In this document: piece by piece, positions 42,003 to 51,387 of the stretch | Position numbering within the stretch: the stretch's first letter is position 1 | How the letters are laid out: every line of letters starts with the position of its first letter | Origin: Bradyrhizobium sp. ISRA430 | GTDB taxonomy: Bacteria; Pseudomonadota; Alphaproteobacteria; Rhizobiales; Xanthobacteraceae | DNA: 64,000 nt | Assembly (NCBI RefSeq): GCF_029909975.1 | Contig: NZ_CP094516.1 | Location: forward strand, 8,410,501 to 8,474,500 | Reading direction: 5' to 3' | Translations under genes and position numbers: made by a program | The notes under the pieces: model-generated | Database searches by the model: none | What the model saw: the letters and a program-made list of their open reading frames with translations, nothing else | What the model was told of the DNA's origin: nothing

Positions 42003-42683
42003 ATGTCAGACCGTCATGTCGATGGACCACTTCAGCCGGGCGATCGCGCGCCGAACGTCGTGCTGGACGCCATCACACGCGAAGGAAAGATCGCGCTCGA
42101 TGATTATCGCGGGCATAGTCCGATTCTGGTCGGCTTGTTCCGTGGCCTGCACTGCCCGTTCTGCCGGCGCCACATCGCGGCGCAGGCACAGCTTGACGGC
42201 GCGCTGCGCGGGAAGGGCGTCGAAAGTCTCACGATCGTCAATACGCCGATCGACCGGGCGCGGCTCTATTTCCGTTATCATCCATTGCCCAACCTGCTTG
42301 CAGCCTCCGACCCCGATCGGGTCTCTCACCGCGCGTTCGGCTTGCCCAATATCGAGTTCACGGAGAACGAGACCGAGTGGCCGCGCAAGGTGGGCATGGA
42401 CGTGGTCATGAGCATGCAAGTCGATATGCCCGGCGAATTGCCCGGCCCGATGAACCGCCCGACGGCCGCCGAGTACCTCAACAACAAGGACGGCTACGAG
42501 ATGACCGAAGCCGATCAGCGCATGGCGGCAACCGGCACGGGCCAATTGTTCGGCCAGTTCCTGCTCGACCGGGAGGGGATCGTGCGCTGGACGTTTACGG
42601 AGGTTCCTGACGGCGGCCAGCGCATGTTCGGAGCGCCGAGCCCGCAGGAGCTGATGTCGGCCGCCTCGCAGGTGGCAGCCTAG
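42003..42683 (+). CDS. AhpC/TSA-family thioredoxin-fold protein
   Basis: The 226-residue protein has a redoxin fold: LQPGDRAPNVVLDAITREGK, then FRGLHCPFCRRHIAAQAQLD with a CPFC active-site pair near residue 51, and GQFLLDREGIVRWTF near the C-terminus. It probably reduces peroxides or disulfides in the cytoplasm. It has a longer insert (about 115-170) than AhpC. It lies directly after the adenylate-cyclase gene on the same strand; the link may be regulatory. Confidence 0.8.
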   Translation: MSDRHVDGPLQPGDRAPNVVLDAITREGKIALDDYRGHSPILVGLFRGLHCPFCRRHIAAQAQLDGALRGKGVESLTIVNTPIDRARLYFRYHPLPNLLAASDPDRVSHRAFGLPNIEFTENETEWPRKVGMDVVMSMQVDMPGELPGPMNRPTAAEYLNNKDGYEMTEADQRMAATGTGQLFGQFLLDREGIVRWTFTEVPDGGQRMFGAPSPQELMSAASQVAA

Positions 42684-42699
42684 GTATCGCGCCTGGCGA

Positions 42700-43539
42700 T
42701 TAGCCCGCCACTTTCGGCCGTTTCTCCGCGAGCGCCGCCGCCATCGCCGAGATCAGCGGGCGCATGAAATAGTGGTCTTCCACCGGCGAGACGTCAGCGC
42801 GCAAGCCGTGAGCCGCGAGCTCGCCAGAGACCGCAGGTCCCACTGACGCGATCAGCGTCCGCTCGAACCCGGCGCGCAGGCGCGCCTCGCTGCCGTGCGC
42901 CTTTGCGGTCTCGATCAGGCGGCGGACCTGGCCGAGATTGGTCAGCGCGATCGAATCGATCCGCCCCTCCGCCATCGCCTCGATCGCGGCCACGATGTTG
43001 GCGTCGGCCGCCTTGGGATCGTAGACGTAGGGCAGCACCGCATCGACGTCAGCGCCCTGCGCCGTAAGCGCGCCGGTCAGCGCGCTGTGGTCCTTGTCAG
43101 GATAGAGCTGAAGCCCGAGGCGATGCCCCTTCAGGTCGATCTTCGCCAGCATCTCGATCACGCCCTCCGTGGTCGGCTTCTCCGTGGTCTGCTGCGCGTC
43201 GAGAGCGACCTCGCGCAGCGCCCTGCCGGGTTTCGGCCCGCGGGCGAATTTTCGCGATTGGGCGAGGGACGCGACCAGGGCCCGATCGAGCCCGTGCGCG
43301 GCTGCGAGCTTCATGATCCGCCGCAGGCCTTCGCCGGTCATCAGCACGAGGTCGTCGAACGGCTTGTCGATGGCGCGGCGGATCCAGGCCTCGACCGGGG
43401 CGGGGTCGGGCGCGTCGTGAATGGCAAACATCGGACATTGCACGACCTCGGCGCCTTGCTCGGCCAAAAGCTTCGAGAACTGCGCCTCCTCGCGCGCTTC
43501 CAGGATCAGGATGCGGTAGCCGTTCAAGCGGTCGGCCAT
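42700..43539 (-). CDS. uroporphyrinogen-III synthase (HemD) family protein
   Basis: ATG at 43539 gives 279 residues ([17 protein letters not shown]). The two-lobed HemD fold is suggested by [27 protein letters not shown], a central [18 protein letters not shown] and [18 protein letters not shown], with [17 protein letters not shown] near the end (the conserved ASIGPVTA-like block). HemD cyclises hydroxymethylbilane in tetrapyrrole synthesis. It is isolated and may be a second HemD-like protein of other function. The upstream in-frame extension lacks typical sequence and was not used. Confidence 0.75.
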   Translation of the reverse strand: MADRLNGYRILILEAREEAQFSKLLAEQGAEVVQCPMFAIHDAPDPAPVEAWIRRAIDKPFDDLVLMTGEGLRRIMKLAAAHGLDRALVASLAQSRKFARGPKPGRALREVALDAQQTTEKPTTEGVIEMLAKIDLKGHRLGLQLYPDKDHSALTGALTAQGADVDAVLPYVYDPKAADANIVAAIEAMAEGRIDSIALTNLGQVRRLIETAKAHGSEARLRAGFERTLIASVGPAVSGELAAHGLRADVSPVEDHYFMRPLISAMAAALAEKRPKVAG

Positions 43540-43679
43540 GGGCGTGCTCCGGTCGAAAATCGCAATGTTACGTTCATCCTGACTCCGCGTGCGGGATTGG
43601 CGCAAGGGCGGGGGCGATGATAGAGCAGGGCCCAAATCGCGGTGTTCCGCATCGTTTGCACAAACCTTCATCAAGGCCC

Positions 43680-44543
43680 ATGCCCGACCATCAATATGTC
43701 CTGACGCTCTCCTGTCCGGATCGCCCCGGCATCGTCTCGGCGGTGTCGACCTTTCTTGCCCACAATGGACAGAACATCCTCGACGCCCAGCAGTTCGACG
43801 ACATCGAGACCGAGAAATTCTTCATGCGCGTGGTGTTCACCGCGGCCGATCTCGCCGTGGAACTGCCGGCGCTGCAAACCGGTTTTGCCGCGATCGCCGA
43901 GCGTTTCGGCATGGAATGGCAGATGCGCGACCGCGCGGCGCATCGCAAGGTGATGCTTTTGGTGTCGAAGTCCGACCACTGTCTGGTCGACATCCTCTAC
44001 CGCTGGCGCACCGGCGAACTGCCGATGATCCCGACCGCGATCGTCTCCAACCATCCGCGTGAGGTCTATGCCGGGCTCGATTTCGGCGAGATCCCGTTCC
44101 ATCACCTGCCGATCACCAGGGAGACCAAGCGCGAGCAGGAGGGGCAGATCCTCGATCTAGTTGCGAAGACCGGGACCGATCTCGTGGTGCTCGCCCGCTA
44201 CATGCAGATCCTGTCGGATGATCTCTCGGCCAAGCTGTCAGGCCGCTGTATCAACATCCATCACTCGTTCCTGCCGGGCTTCAAAGGCGCAAAGCCCTAT
44301 CACCAGGCGCACGAGCGCGGCGTGAAGCTGATCGGCGCGACCGCGCATTACGTCACGCGCGACCTCGACGAGGGCCCGATCATCGACCAGGACGTCGAGC
44401 GCATCAGCCATCGCGACACGCCCGAAGATCTCGTCCGCAAGGGCCGCGACATCGAACGCCGCGTGCTCGCGCGCGCGATCCGCTATCACCTGCAGGATCG
44501 TGTCATCCTCAACGGCCGCAAGACCGTGGTGTTTGTGGATTAG
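43680..44543 (+). CDS. purU: formyltetrahydrofolate deformylase
   Basis: ATG at 43680 gives 287 residues. The N-terminal ACT domain reads [20 protein letters not shown]; the C-terminal formyltransferase-like domain has [38 protein letters not shown], the catalytic [16 protein letters not shown] and [17 protein letters not shown] (Asp). PurU hydrolyses 10-formyl-tetrahydrofolate to formate and THF, balancing one-carbon pools. Length and motifs are normal. It diverges from the HemD-like gene and converges with the lipoprotein gene. Confidence 0.95.
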   Translation: MPDHQYVLTLSCPDRPGIVSAVSTFLAHNGQNILDAQQFDDIETEKFFMRVVFTAADLAVELPALQTGFAAIAERFGMEWQMRDRAAHRKVMLLVSKSDHCLVDILYRWRTGELPMIPTAIVSNHPREVYAGLDFGEIPFHHLPITRETKREQEGQILDLVAKTGTDLVVLARYMQILSDDLSAKLSGRCINIHHSFLPGFKGAKPYHQAHERGVKLIGATAHYVTRDLDEGPIIDQDVERISHRDTPEDLVRKGRDIERRVLARAIRYHLQDRVILNGRKTVVFVD

Positions 44544-44553
44544 CGAACGGGGA

Positions 44554-44602
44554 GTGGCGAATAGTGAATGGAAGAAGCCCGGCTTCCCTATTCGCTATTC
44601 AC
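44554..44602. terminator. palindrome between convergent purU and lipoprotein genes
   Basis: GTGGCGAATAGTGAATGGAAG pairs imperfectly with CTTCCCTATTCGCTATTCAC around an AAGCCCGG loop. It is placed to stop transcription from both sides. No long T-run is present, so it may instead be a copy of an intergenic repeat family. Confidence 0.5.
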
Positions 44603-44605
44603 CTC

Positions 44606-44890
44606 TCAATGCACCGCGCCGCCTGACGTCGAGCCCGTAGCGCCCTTCTGCGCCTGTTCCTCCTTCTCGCGCTCGGCCGCCGGCATCAGCCGCTTGCGCT
44701 CGCGCTCCTTCATGTAGGCGTCGTATTGCGGCGTGCCCGGCCGCGGCGGGGCGTCGGCCGGCAGGCCGCCGGCCCATTGCGGGATGTAGTCGCCCATGCC
44801 GGCCGACAGCTTCTCGTTGACGGTGCCGCAGCCGCAGAGCCCTGCAGCGAGCGCTAAGAGGATTGTGAAGGAGCGGAAACGCGTCGGCAT
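44606..44890 (-). CDS. small lipoprotein (94 aa)
   Basis: ATG at 44890 gives MPTRFRSFTILLALAAGLCGCG: a lipoprotein signal with lipobox at LCGC or AGLC, cysteine near residue 18-20. The mature part (LSAGMGDYIPQWAGGLPADA, then a Lys/Glu-rich ERERKRLMPAAEREKEEQ) is charged and probably disordered or coiled. It should be anchored to the inner or outer membrane. Homologues in Bradyrhizobium have no known function. Confidence 0.75.
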   Translation of the reverse strand: MPTRFRSFTILLALAAGLCGCGTVNEKLSAGMGDYIPQWAGGLPADAPPRPGTPQYDAYMKERERKRLMPAAEREKEEQAQKGATGSTSGGAVH

Positions 44891-45402
44891 TGTCTGAGCA
44901 CGGGAATTGGAACGGAAAGGCCGGCTGTGGCCGGCGCCGGGAGAGTAGTCATCAACAAGGTAAAATAGGCTTATTCGAGGTAGGTAATTGGCTACCAAGA
45001 GTCGGTCGCCCGGCGGCTCCCCGGATGTACAGATTCTGCAAGAGAAAGGCTTAATCCTCCATCCACGCCGCGTATCCCATTCCTAGACTGGACCGAAAGG
45101 CTCGCGACAAACTGGCTTGATCGGCGACGGGATTTTTCGTTGACAAGTCCATTTTATTTGTACAACCGTACAAATGAAAGCGACAAAGGTCGAGATGCGC
45201 GGGGTTACCTGAACGTAACCGCGACATCGCTCCCGCGGTCGCCAATCGGAACGATCGGCTTGCGCCGAATGGTCGCCAAACGTCCGATTGACAATAGGGG
45301 CGCGAAAGACGCCATGTGGCTCGCGCGTGAGCTAAGCTGAGGCAAGGACCGGGCACTCGGTCCGGCGCACAAGAGGTCAGGAATGAAGGGGAGGGACATC
45401 TG
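44891..45402. other. 512-bp regulatory region before second Liv operon
   Basis: No gene is supportable. It holds the promoter of the rightward Liv operon and that of the leftward lipoprotein gene. The standout is the 20-bp dyad at 45156-45175. A TTGACA at 45140-45145 lies just before it and may be part of a -35 box. A GGGGAGGGA ribosome site precedes the binding-protein ATG; a six-codon frame (ATG at 45383) ends with TGATG at that ATG, probably by chance. Confidence 0.5.
45156..45175. promoter_or_regulatory. ATTTGTAC-N4-GTACAAAT operator candidate
   Basis: A perfect 8-base inverted repeat with a 4-base spacer, typical in form for TetR- or GntR-family sites. It lies 11 bases after a TTGACA hexamer, so a bound protein would block RNA polymerase. 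No regulator gene is adjacent. Confidence 0.55.
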
Positions 45403-46578
45403 ATGTTCGAAAGCAAGTTTTCTCGGGTCGCCGCGGTGGCCGCCATCGCGGCCCTTGCAGCCGCCGCGCCCGCCAAGGCGGCGGATAGCGTCAAGGTCGG
45501 CCTGATCCTGCCGATGACCGGCGGCCAGGCCTCGACCGGCAAGCAGATCGAGAACGCGATCAAGCTCTACATGCAGCAGAAGGGCGACACCGTCGCCGGT
45601 AAGAAGGTCGAGATCATCGTCAAGGACGACGCTGCGATTCCCGACAAGACCAAGACGGCTGCGCAGGAGCTGATCGTCAACGACAAGGTCAATTTCATCG
45701 CCGGCTTCGGCGTGACGCCGGCTGCGCTCGCCGCCGCGCCGCTCGCAACCCAAGCCAAGATCCCGGAAGTCGTGATGGCGGCCGGCACCTCCATCATCAC
45801 CGAACGCTCGCCCTACATCGTTCGCACCAGCTTTACCCTGGCGCAGTCCTCGACGATCATCGGCGACTGGGCGGTGAAGAACGGCATCAAGAAGGTGGCG
45901 ACGCTGACCTCGGACTATGCGCCGGGCAATGACGCGCTCAACTTCTTCAAGGAGCACTTCACCGCCGGCGGCGGCGAGGTGGTCGAAGAGGTCAAAGTGC
46001 CGCTGCAGAACCCGGATTTCGCGCCGTTCCTGCAGCGCATGAAGGACGCCAAGCCCGACGCGATCTTCGTGTTCGTGCCGGCGGGCCAGGGCGGCAACTT
46101 CATGAAGCAATATGCCGAGCGCGGCCTCGACAAGGCCGGCATCAAGGTGATCGGACCGGGCGACGTCACCGACGACGACCTCCTCAACAATATGGGCGAC
46201 GCCGTGCTTGGCACGGTCACCGCGCATCTCTATTCCGCGGCCCATCCCTCGCAGATGAACAAGGATTTCGTCGCGGCCTACAAGAAGGCTTTCGGCAACC
46301 GTCCGGGTTTCATGGCGGTGAGCGGCTATGATGGCATCCACCTGATCTACGAGGCGCTGAAGAAAACCAATGGCGACACCGACGGCACCAAGCTGGTCGA
46401 GGCCATGAAGGGTCAGAAGTGGGAGAGCCCGCGCGGCCCGATCTCGATCGACCCGGAGACCCGAGACATCGTCCAGAACATCTACATCCGCAAGGTCGAG
46501 AAGGTCGACGGCGAGCTCTACAACGTCGAGTTCGCGACCTTCGAGGGCGTCAAGGATCTGGGCAAGACCAAGAAGTGA
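45403..46578 (+). CDS. Liv-type periplasmic substrate-binding protein
   Basis: The 391-residue protein has a signal peptide (KFSRVAAVAAIAALAAAAPA, cleavage after AKA near residue 26) and a mature LivJ-like binding domain: VKVGLILPMTGGQASTGKQI, KVEIIVKDDAAIPDKTKT, FIAGFGVTPAALAAAP and SGYDGIHLIYEALKK. It feeds the LivH/M/G/F genes that follow. It differs markedly from the other binding protein (19183-20466), so the two systems import different compounds. A palindromic repeat separates it from livH. Confidence 0.92.
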   Translation: MFESKFSRVAAVAAIAALAAAAPAKAADSVKVGLILPMTGGQASTGKQIENAIKLYMQQKGDTVAGKKVEIIVKDDAAIPDKTKTAAQELIVNDKVNFIAGFGVTPAALAAAPLATQAKIPEVVMAAGTSIITERSPYIVRTSFTLAQSSTIIGDWAVKNGIKKVATLTSDYAPGNDALNFFKEHFTAGGGEVVEEVKVPLQNPDFAPFLQRMKDAKPDAIFVFVPAGQGGNFMKQYAERGLDKAGIKVIGPGDVTDDDLLNNMGDAVLGTVTAHLYSAAHPSQMNKDFVAAYKKAFGNRPGFMAVSGYDGIHLIYEALKKTNGDTDGTKLVEAMKGQKWESPRGPISIDPETRDIVQNIYIRKVEKVDGELYNVEFATFEGVKDLGKTKK

Positions 46579-46619
46579 CGCGCGAAAGCGCGTCATACTG
46601 GAGCTGCCAAGCAGCTCCT

Positions 46620-46723
46620 CTGCGTTATGCCCGGGCTTGACCCGGGCATCCACGCAAAGCCAAGAAAAGAAAGACCAGAGAAGAACGCGTGGATGGCCGG
46701 GACAAGAGCCCGGCCATGACGAC
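46620..46723. repeat. large imperfect palindrome between binding-protein gene and livH
   Basis: The arms (GCGTTATGCCCGGGCTTGAC... and ...ACAAGAGCCCGGCCATGACG) contain internal GC-rich hairpins (GCCCGGG/CCCGGGC and GGCCGGG/CCCGGCC). A related element is at 51273-51304. In the mRNA it could protect the binding-protein part from 3' decay and thereby raise its level over the permease genes. Confidence 0.75.
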
Positions 46724-46741
46724 TAGCTCTAAGCAGGATCG

Positions 46742-47611
46742 ATGACCGCAATCCTCACCAACCTGTTCGATGGCGTTGCCTACGGCATGCTGCTGTTCGT
46801 GCTCGCCTGCGGGCTTGCGGTCACGCTCGGCCTGATGAACTTCGTCAATCTCGCTCACGGCGCCTTCGCAATGGCCGGCGGCTATGTCTGCATGGTGCTG
46901 GTCAACCGGCTGGGCTGGCCGTTCTTCGCAGCGCTGCCGCTCGCCTTCGTCTCGGCCGCGGCCATCGGCATCGCGCTCGAACGCACACTTTACCGCCATC
47001 TCTACACGCGCAGCCATCTCGACCAGGTGCTCTTCACGATCGGCCTGACCTTTATGTCGGTCGCCGCCGTCGACTACATCCAGGGATCATCGCGCGTCTT
47101 CATCAACCTGCCGGCCGCGCTCCAGGGCCAGTTCGATGTGTTCGGCATCGGCATCGGCCGCTACCGGCTGATGATCATCGTGATCTGCGGACTCCTCACC
47201 ATCGCGCTCCAGATGGTGCTGGCCAAGACCCGCTTCGGCAGCCGTTTGCGCGCCGCGGTCGACGATCCCCGCGCCGCGAGCGGCCTCGGCATCAACGTGC
47301 CGCAGGTGTTCGCATTCACCTTTGCATTTGGTTGCGGGCTCGCCGGCCTCGGCGGCGCGCTCAGCGCCGAGATCCTCGGCCTCGACCCGTATTTCCCGCT
47401 GAAGTTCATGATCTACTTCCTGATCGTGGTTACCGTCGGCGGTTCCTCCTCGATCACCGGCCCGTTCCTGGCCTCGCTCCTGCTCGGCATCGGCGACGTC
47501 GCCGGCAAGTATTACGTGCCGAAGATGGGCCCTTTCGTGATCTACACCATGATGATCGTGATCCTGATCTGGCGCCCGAACGGCCTGTTCGGCCGCACGG
47601 CCGCGCGTTGA
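46742..47611 (+). CDS. livH: Liv-type ABC transporter permease LivH
   Basis: The 289-residue membrane protein has NLFDGVAYGMLLFVLACGLA, LMNFVNLAHGAFAMAGGYV, RAAVDDPRAASGLGINVPQV and VTVGGSSSITGPFLASLLLG, all LivH landmarks, and about eight hydrophobic segments. It forms the membrane channel with LivM, which starts ten bases downstream. Confidence 0.92.
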   Translation: MTAILTNLFDGVAYGMLLFVLACGLAVTLGLMNFVNLAHGAFAMAGGYVCMVLVNRLGWPFFAALPLAFVSAAAIGIALERTLYRHLYTRSHLDQVLFTIGLTFMSVAAVDYIQGSSRVFINLPAALQGQFDVFGIGIGRYRLMIIVICGLLTIALQMVLAKTRFGSRLRAAVDDPRAASGLGINVPQVFAFTFAFGCGLAGLGGALSAEILGLDPYFPLKFMIYFLIVVTVGGSSSITGPFLASLLLGIGDVAGKYYVPKMGPFVIYTMMIVILIWRPNGLFGRTAAR

Positions 47612-47621
47612 GTTAAAGCCG

Positions 47622-48650
47622 ATGAACGCTTCTTCCGACGTCGGTTACCACGCCCAGCGCCAGGCGCGCTGGCACTATGGCGAAGTCGCCTTCTGGCTCA
47701 TCGTGCTGGCCTGTGGCTTTCTGTTTCCCACGCGCTATCTGATCATGACCGACATCCTGCGCCTGGCGCTGTTTGCGATGTCGCTCGACCTCATCCTCGG
47801 CTATGCCGGCATCGTGTCGCTCGGCCACGCCGCCTTCTTCGGCGTCGGTGCCTATGGCGCAGGCCTTCTTGCCCTGCATGGGATCATCAACGAGCCGGTG
47901 CTGGCGCTGCTCGCCGCTGGCCTTGCCGCGATGGTGCTCGGATTCGCCACCAGCTTCCTGGTGATCCGCGGCGTTGACCTGACCCGGCTGATGGTGACGC
48001 TCGGCATCGCGCTGCTGTTGGAAGCGCTCGCCGAGCGCTTCTCCAACATCACCGGCGGCACCGACGGATTGCAGGGCATCGAGATGCAGCCGATCTTCGG
48101 CCAAATCCCGTTCGACATGTTCGGCAAGGCCGGTTTCTTCTACTCGCTCGCCGTGCTGTTCCTCTTGTTCCTGCTCGCCCGCCGCGTCGTGCATTCGCCG
48201 TTCGGCCTGTCGCTGCGCGCGATCAAGAACAATCCGCTGCGGGCTGCGGCGATCGGCATTCCCGTCAACCGCCGCCTGATCGCGATCTACACGCTCGCCG
48301 CCTTCTATGCCGGCATAGCTGGGGCGCTGTTCACCCAGACCACGGCGATCGCCTCGCTCGACGTGTTCGCCTTCGAACGCTCCGCCGACCTGATGCTGGT
48401 GCTGGTCATCGGCGGCACCGGCTATCTCTATGGCGGCCTGATCGGCGCCGTGGTGTTCCGTATGCTTCAGGAATGGTTCTCCACCATCACCCCACAATAC
48501 TGGCAGTTCTGGATCGGGCTCGTGCTGGTCGTGATCGTCCTGGTCGGCCGTCAACGCCTGCATCGCTGGGTTCTGTTCGTGCCGAACCTGATCATCAAGC
48601 AGGTGGCCGGGCGCAAGGCCGTCGTCGCCGTGCCGGAGAGCGACGCATGA
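47622..48650 (+). CDS. livM: Liv-type ABC transporter permease LivM
   Basis: The 342-residue membrane protein shows LDLILGYAGIVSLGHAAFFG, TSFLVIRGVDLTRLMVTLGI, RAIKNNPLRAAAIGIPVNRR and GGTGYLYGGLIGAVVF, the LivM landmarks. Its TGA overlaps the livG ATG (ATGA, 48647-48650). It works with LivH. Confidence 0.92.
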   Translation: MNASSDVGYHAQRQARWHYGEVAFWLIVLACGFLFPTRYLIMTDILRLALFAMSLDLILGYAGIVSLGHAAFFGVGAYGAGLLALHGIINEPVLALLAAGLAAMVLGFATSFLVIRGVDLTRLMVTLGIALLLEALAERFSNITGGTDGLQGIEMQPIFGQIPFDMFGKAGFFYSLAVLFLLFLLARRVVHSPFGLSLRAIKNNPLRAAAIGIPVNRRLIAIYTLAAFYAGIAGALFTQTTAIASLDVFAFERSADLMLVLVIGGTGYLYGGLIGAVVFRMLQEWFSTITPQYWQFWIGLVLVVIVLVGRQRLHRWVLFVPNLIIKQVAGRKAVVAVPESDA

Positions 48651-49402
48651 CCATTGCGCTCGAAACCCAGAATCTCGAAAAGACGTTCGGCGGCCTGCGC
48701 GTCACCCGCGACCTGTCGCTCAGGATCGAGCAGGGCGCTCGTCACGCGCTGATCGGCCCGAACGGCGCCGGCAAGACCACGGTGATCAACCAACTCACCG
48801 GCGTTCTCAAGCCGAATTCCGGGCGCATCCTGCTCGAAGGCCAGGACATTACCGATCTGCCCGTGCACAAGCGCGTGCTGCGCGGCCTGTCGCGCACCTT
48901 CCAGATCAACCAGCTCTATCCCGACCTGACCCCGCTCGAGACCATCGGGCTCGCCGTCTCCGAGCGGCTCGGCCATGGCGGCGACTGGTGGCGGCGGATG
49001 GGGACGCGCGACGACGTCAATGACGAGATCGCCGATCTCCTGACGCGCTTCCATCTGCTCGATGTCATGAACGAGCAGACCGTGACGCTGCCTTACGGCA
49101 AGCAACGCCTGCTCGAGATCGCGGTCGCAATCGCGGCCAAGCCGCGCGTGCTGCTGCTCGATGAGCCCGCCGCCGGCGTGCCCGAAAGCGAGCGCCACGA
49201 CATCCTGGCCGTGGTCGGCGCGCTGCCGCGCGAGGTCACCGTGCTCCTGATCGAGCATGACATGGACCTCGTCTTCTCCTTCGCCGATCGCATCTCGGTG
49301 CTGGTCTCGGGGGCGCTTCTCACCGAAGGCCCGCCCGACCAGGTCGCGCGCGACCCCCAGGTCAAGGCCGTCTATCTGGGCGAGGAGGCGGTCAATGTCT
49401 GA
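48647..49402 (+). CDS. livG: ABC transporter ATP-binding protein LivG
   Basis: The 251-residue ATPase starts at ATG 48647 overlapping livM. It has IGPNGAGKTTVINQL (Walker A), LPYGKQRLLEIAVAIA (LivG-type signature), VLLLDEPAAGVPESE (Walker B) and LIEHDMDLVFSFADR (switch His). The last codons overlap livF by eight bases. Confidence 0.92.
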   Translation: MTIALETQNLEKTFGGLRVTRDLSLRIEQGARHALIGPNGAGKTTVINQLTGVLKPNSGRILLEGQDITDLPVHKRVLRGLSRTFQINQLYPDLTPLETIGLAVSERLGHGGDWWRRMGTRDDVNDEIADLLTRFHLLDVMNEQTVTLPYGKQRLLEIAVAIAAKPRVLLLDEPAAGVPESERHDILAVVGALPREVTVLLIEHDMDLVFSFADRISVLVSGALLTEGPPDQVARDPQVKAVYLGEEAVNV

Positions 49403-50111
49403 CCTGCTCGCAATCGAATCCCTGCGCGCCGGCTATGGCGAGGCGGTGGTGCTGCCCAACATGTCCCTATGCCTTGCGGAGGGGCAGGTGCTGGCACTGC
49501 TCGGCCGCAACGGCACCGGCAAGACCACGCTGATCAACTCCATCGTCGGCGTCACCCGTCGCTTCGCAGGCAGTGTCGCGCTCGCCGGCACCGACGTCAC
49601 GGCTCTGCGGCCCGACCAGCGGGCGCGCGCCGGCATCGGCTGGGTGCCGCAGGAGCGCAACATCTTCCGCTCGCTCACGGTGGAGGAGAACATGACCGCG
49701 GTGGCGCAGCCCGGTCCCTGGACAGTCGAGAAAATCTACGAGATGTTCCCGCGGCTGAAGGAGCGGCGAAGCAATTTTGGCAACCAGCTCTCCGGCGGCG
49801 AGCAGCAGATGCTCGCGATCGGCCGCGCGCTCACCCTCAATCCGAAGGTCCTGCTGCTGGACGAGCCGACCGAGGGCCTGGCCCCCATCATCGTCGAGGA
49901 GCTGCTGAAGGCGATCGGGACCATCACCCGGGCAGGCGGCATCTGCTCGATCATCGTTGAGCAGAATGCCCAAAAGATTCTGGGGCTTGCCGACCGCGTT
50001 GTGATATTGGAGCGCGGAACGATCGTCCACGACGCCCCGAGCGCCGCGCTGAAGGCCGACCCCTCGGTCCTTGAGCGCCATCTCGGCGTCGCCGGGGCGG
50101 CCGCCCACTAG
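49395..50111 (+). CDS. livF: ABC transporter ATP-binding protein LivF
   Basis: The ATG at 49395 lies inside the end of livG and gives 238 residues, normal for LivF. Motifs: LGRNGTGKTTLINSI (Walker A), QLSGGEQQMLAIGRAL (signature), VLLLDEPTEGLAP (Walker B) and IVEQNAQKILGLADR (switch region with the LivF-type VEQN). It completes the transporter and is followed after 19 bases by a MetE-like gene. Confidence 0.92.
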   Translation: MSDLLAIESLRAGYGEAVVLPNMSLCLAEGQVLALLGRNGTGKTTLINSIVGVTRRFAGSVALAGTDVTALRPDQRARAGIGWVPQERNIFRSLTVEENMTAVAQPGPWTVEKIYEMFPRLKERRSNFGNQLSGGEQQMLAIGRALTLNPKVLLLDEPTEGLAPIIVEELLKAIGTITRAGGICSIIVEQNAQKILGLADRVVILERGTIVHDAPSAALKADPSVLERHLGVAGAAAH

Positions 50112-50130
50112 AAATCCCGGGAGTAACAAA

Positions 50131-51249
50131 ATGCAGCGAACCAGAGCCCCGTTCCGCGCCGACGAGGTCGGCAGCCTCCTGCGCCCAGCCAAGATCAAGG
50201 AAGCCCGCGCAAAACTCGAGAAGGGCGAGATCTCGGCCGATGACCTGCGCAAGGTCGAGGACATGGAGATCGAGAAGGTCGTGCACAAGCAGGCCTCGGT
50301 CGGCCTGAAGCTCGCGACCGACGGTGAATTCCGCCGCTCCTGGTGGCATTTCGATTTCCTGGCCAAGCTCACCGGCTGCGAAATGTTCCATCCGGACACG
50401 GGCATCCAGTTCGCGGGCGTCGAGACGCGGCATGACGCGGTGCGGGTGATCGGCAAGCTCGATTTCCCTGACAACCATCCGATGCTGGATCACTTCCGCT
50501 TCCTGAAGAAGTACGCCGACCAGGCCCACGTCACGGCCAAGATGACGATCCCCTCGCCAGCGGTGCTGCACTTCCGCGGTGGCCGCAAGTCGATCTCCAA
50601 GGACGTCTATCCGGATCTCGATGCCTTCTACGAGGATCTCGGCAAGACCTATCGGAAAGCCGTCAAGGCGTTCTACGACGCCGGCTGCCGTTATCTCCAG
50701 TTCGACGACACGGTGTGGGCCTATCTCTGCTCGCAGGACGAGTTGAAGAAGGCGCGCGAGCGCGGCGACAATCCGGACGGCCTGCAGCAGATCTATGCAC
50801 GCATCATCAACTACGCGCTCGCCGAGAAGCCCGCCGACATGGTGATCTCGACTCACGTCTGCCGCGGCAATTTCCGCTCGACCTGGATCTCCTCGGGCGG
50901 CTACGAGCCGGTCGCCGAGACCCTGCTCGCCGGCACCAACTACGACGGCTACTTCCTGGAATATGATTCCGACCGTGCCGGCGGCTTCGAGCCGCTGCGC
51001 TTCCTGCCCAAGGGCAACAAGGTCGTCGTGGTCGGCGTCATCACCTCGAAGTTCGGCGAGCTCGAGAAGAAGGACGACATCAAGCGGCGTCTCGAGGAAG
51101 CCGCGAAGTTCGCCCCGCTGGAGCAGCTCGCGCTCTCCCCGCAATGCGGCTTCGCTTCGACGGAAGAAGGCAACATCCTTTCCGAGGAGGAGCAGTGGGC
51201 CAAGCTCAGCCTCGCCGTCGAGATCGCCAAGGAAGTGTGGGGCAACTAG
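50131..51249 (+). CDS. cobalamin-independent methionine synthase (MetE C-terminal) family protein
   Basis: ATG at 50131 with GGGAG upstream gives 372 residues. It resembles the MetE catalytic domain alone (YxjG/YxjH type): FRADEVGSLLRP at the start, LKLATDGEFRRSWWHFDF, TAKMTIPSPAVLHFRGG, the zinc-site segment STHVCRGNFRS and LSPQCGFAS with the last Cys. Such proteins transfer methyl groups to thiols from unknown donors, or lyse alkylated thiols. It lies 19 bases after livF in the same orientation, so the transporter may bring in its methyl donor or acceptor. True MetE has an additional N-terminal domain, absent here. Confidence 0.85.
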   Translation: MQRTRAPFRADEVGSLLRPAKIKEARAKLEKGEISADDLRKVEDMEIEKVVHKQASVGLKLATDGEFRRSWWHFDFLAKLTGCEMFHPDTGIQFAGVETRHDAVRVIGKLDFPDNHPMLDHFRFLKKYADQAHVTAKMTIPSPAVLHFRGGRKSISKDVYPDLDAFYEDLGKTYRKAVKAFYDAGCRYLQFDDTVWAYLCSQDELKKARERGDNPDGLQQIYARIINYALAEKPADMVISTHVCRGNFRSTWISSGGYEPVAETLLAGTNYDGYFLEYDSDRAGGFEPLRFLPKGNKVVVVGVITSKFGELEKKDDIKRRLEEAAKFAPLEQLALSPQCGFASTEEGNILSEEEQWAKLSLAVEIAKEVWGN

Positions 51250-51272
51250 GCTCTGTCCAGCAGCGCAGATAG

Positions 51273-51304
51273 CGTCATGGCCGGGCTTGTCCCGGCCATC
51301 TACG
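51273..51304. repeat. short palindromic repeat (GGCCGGG type)
   Basis: ATGGCCGGG-CTTGT-CCCGGCCAT is a strong hairpin with 9-base arms, the same family as the arms at 46620-46723. It lies about 25 bases after the MetE-like stop. Confidence 0.75.
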
Positions 51305-51387
51305 TTTTGAGCGATGTCGGCTTCGTATCAAGCAGGCGTAGCCCGCATGGTGTAGCGAGATGCGGAACCTGCTTTCCTCCCCTCGCT

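Noticed and set aside
45383..45403. Six-codon ORF overlapping the binding-protein start
   Set aside because: It shares the TGATG junction but has no ribosome site of its own and is probably a by-product of the purine-rich Shine-Dalgarno region.
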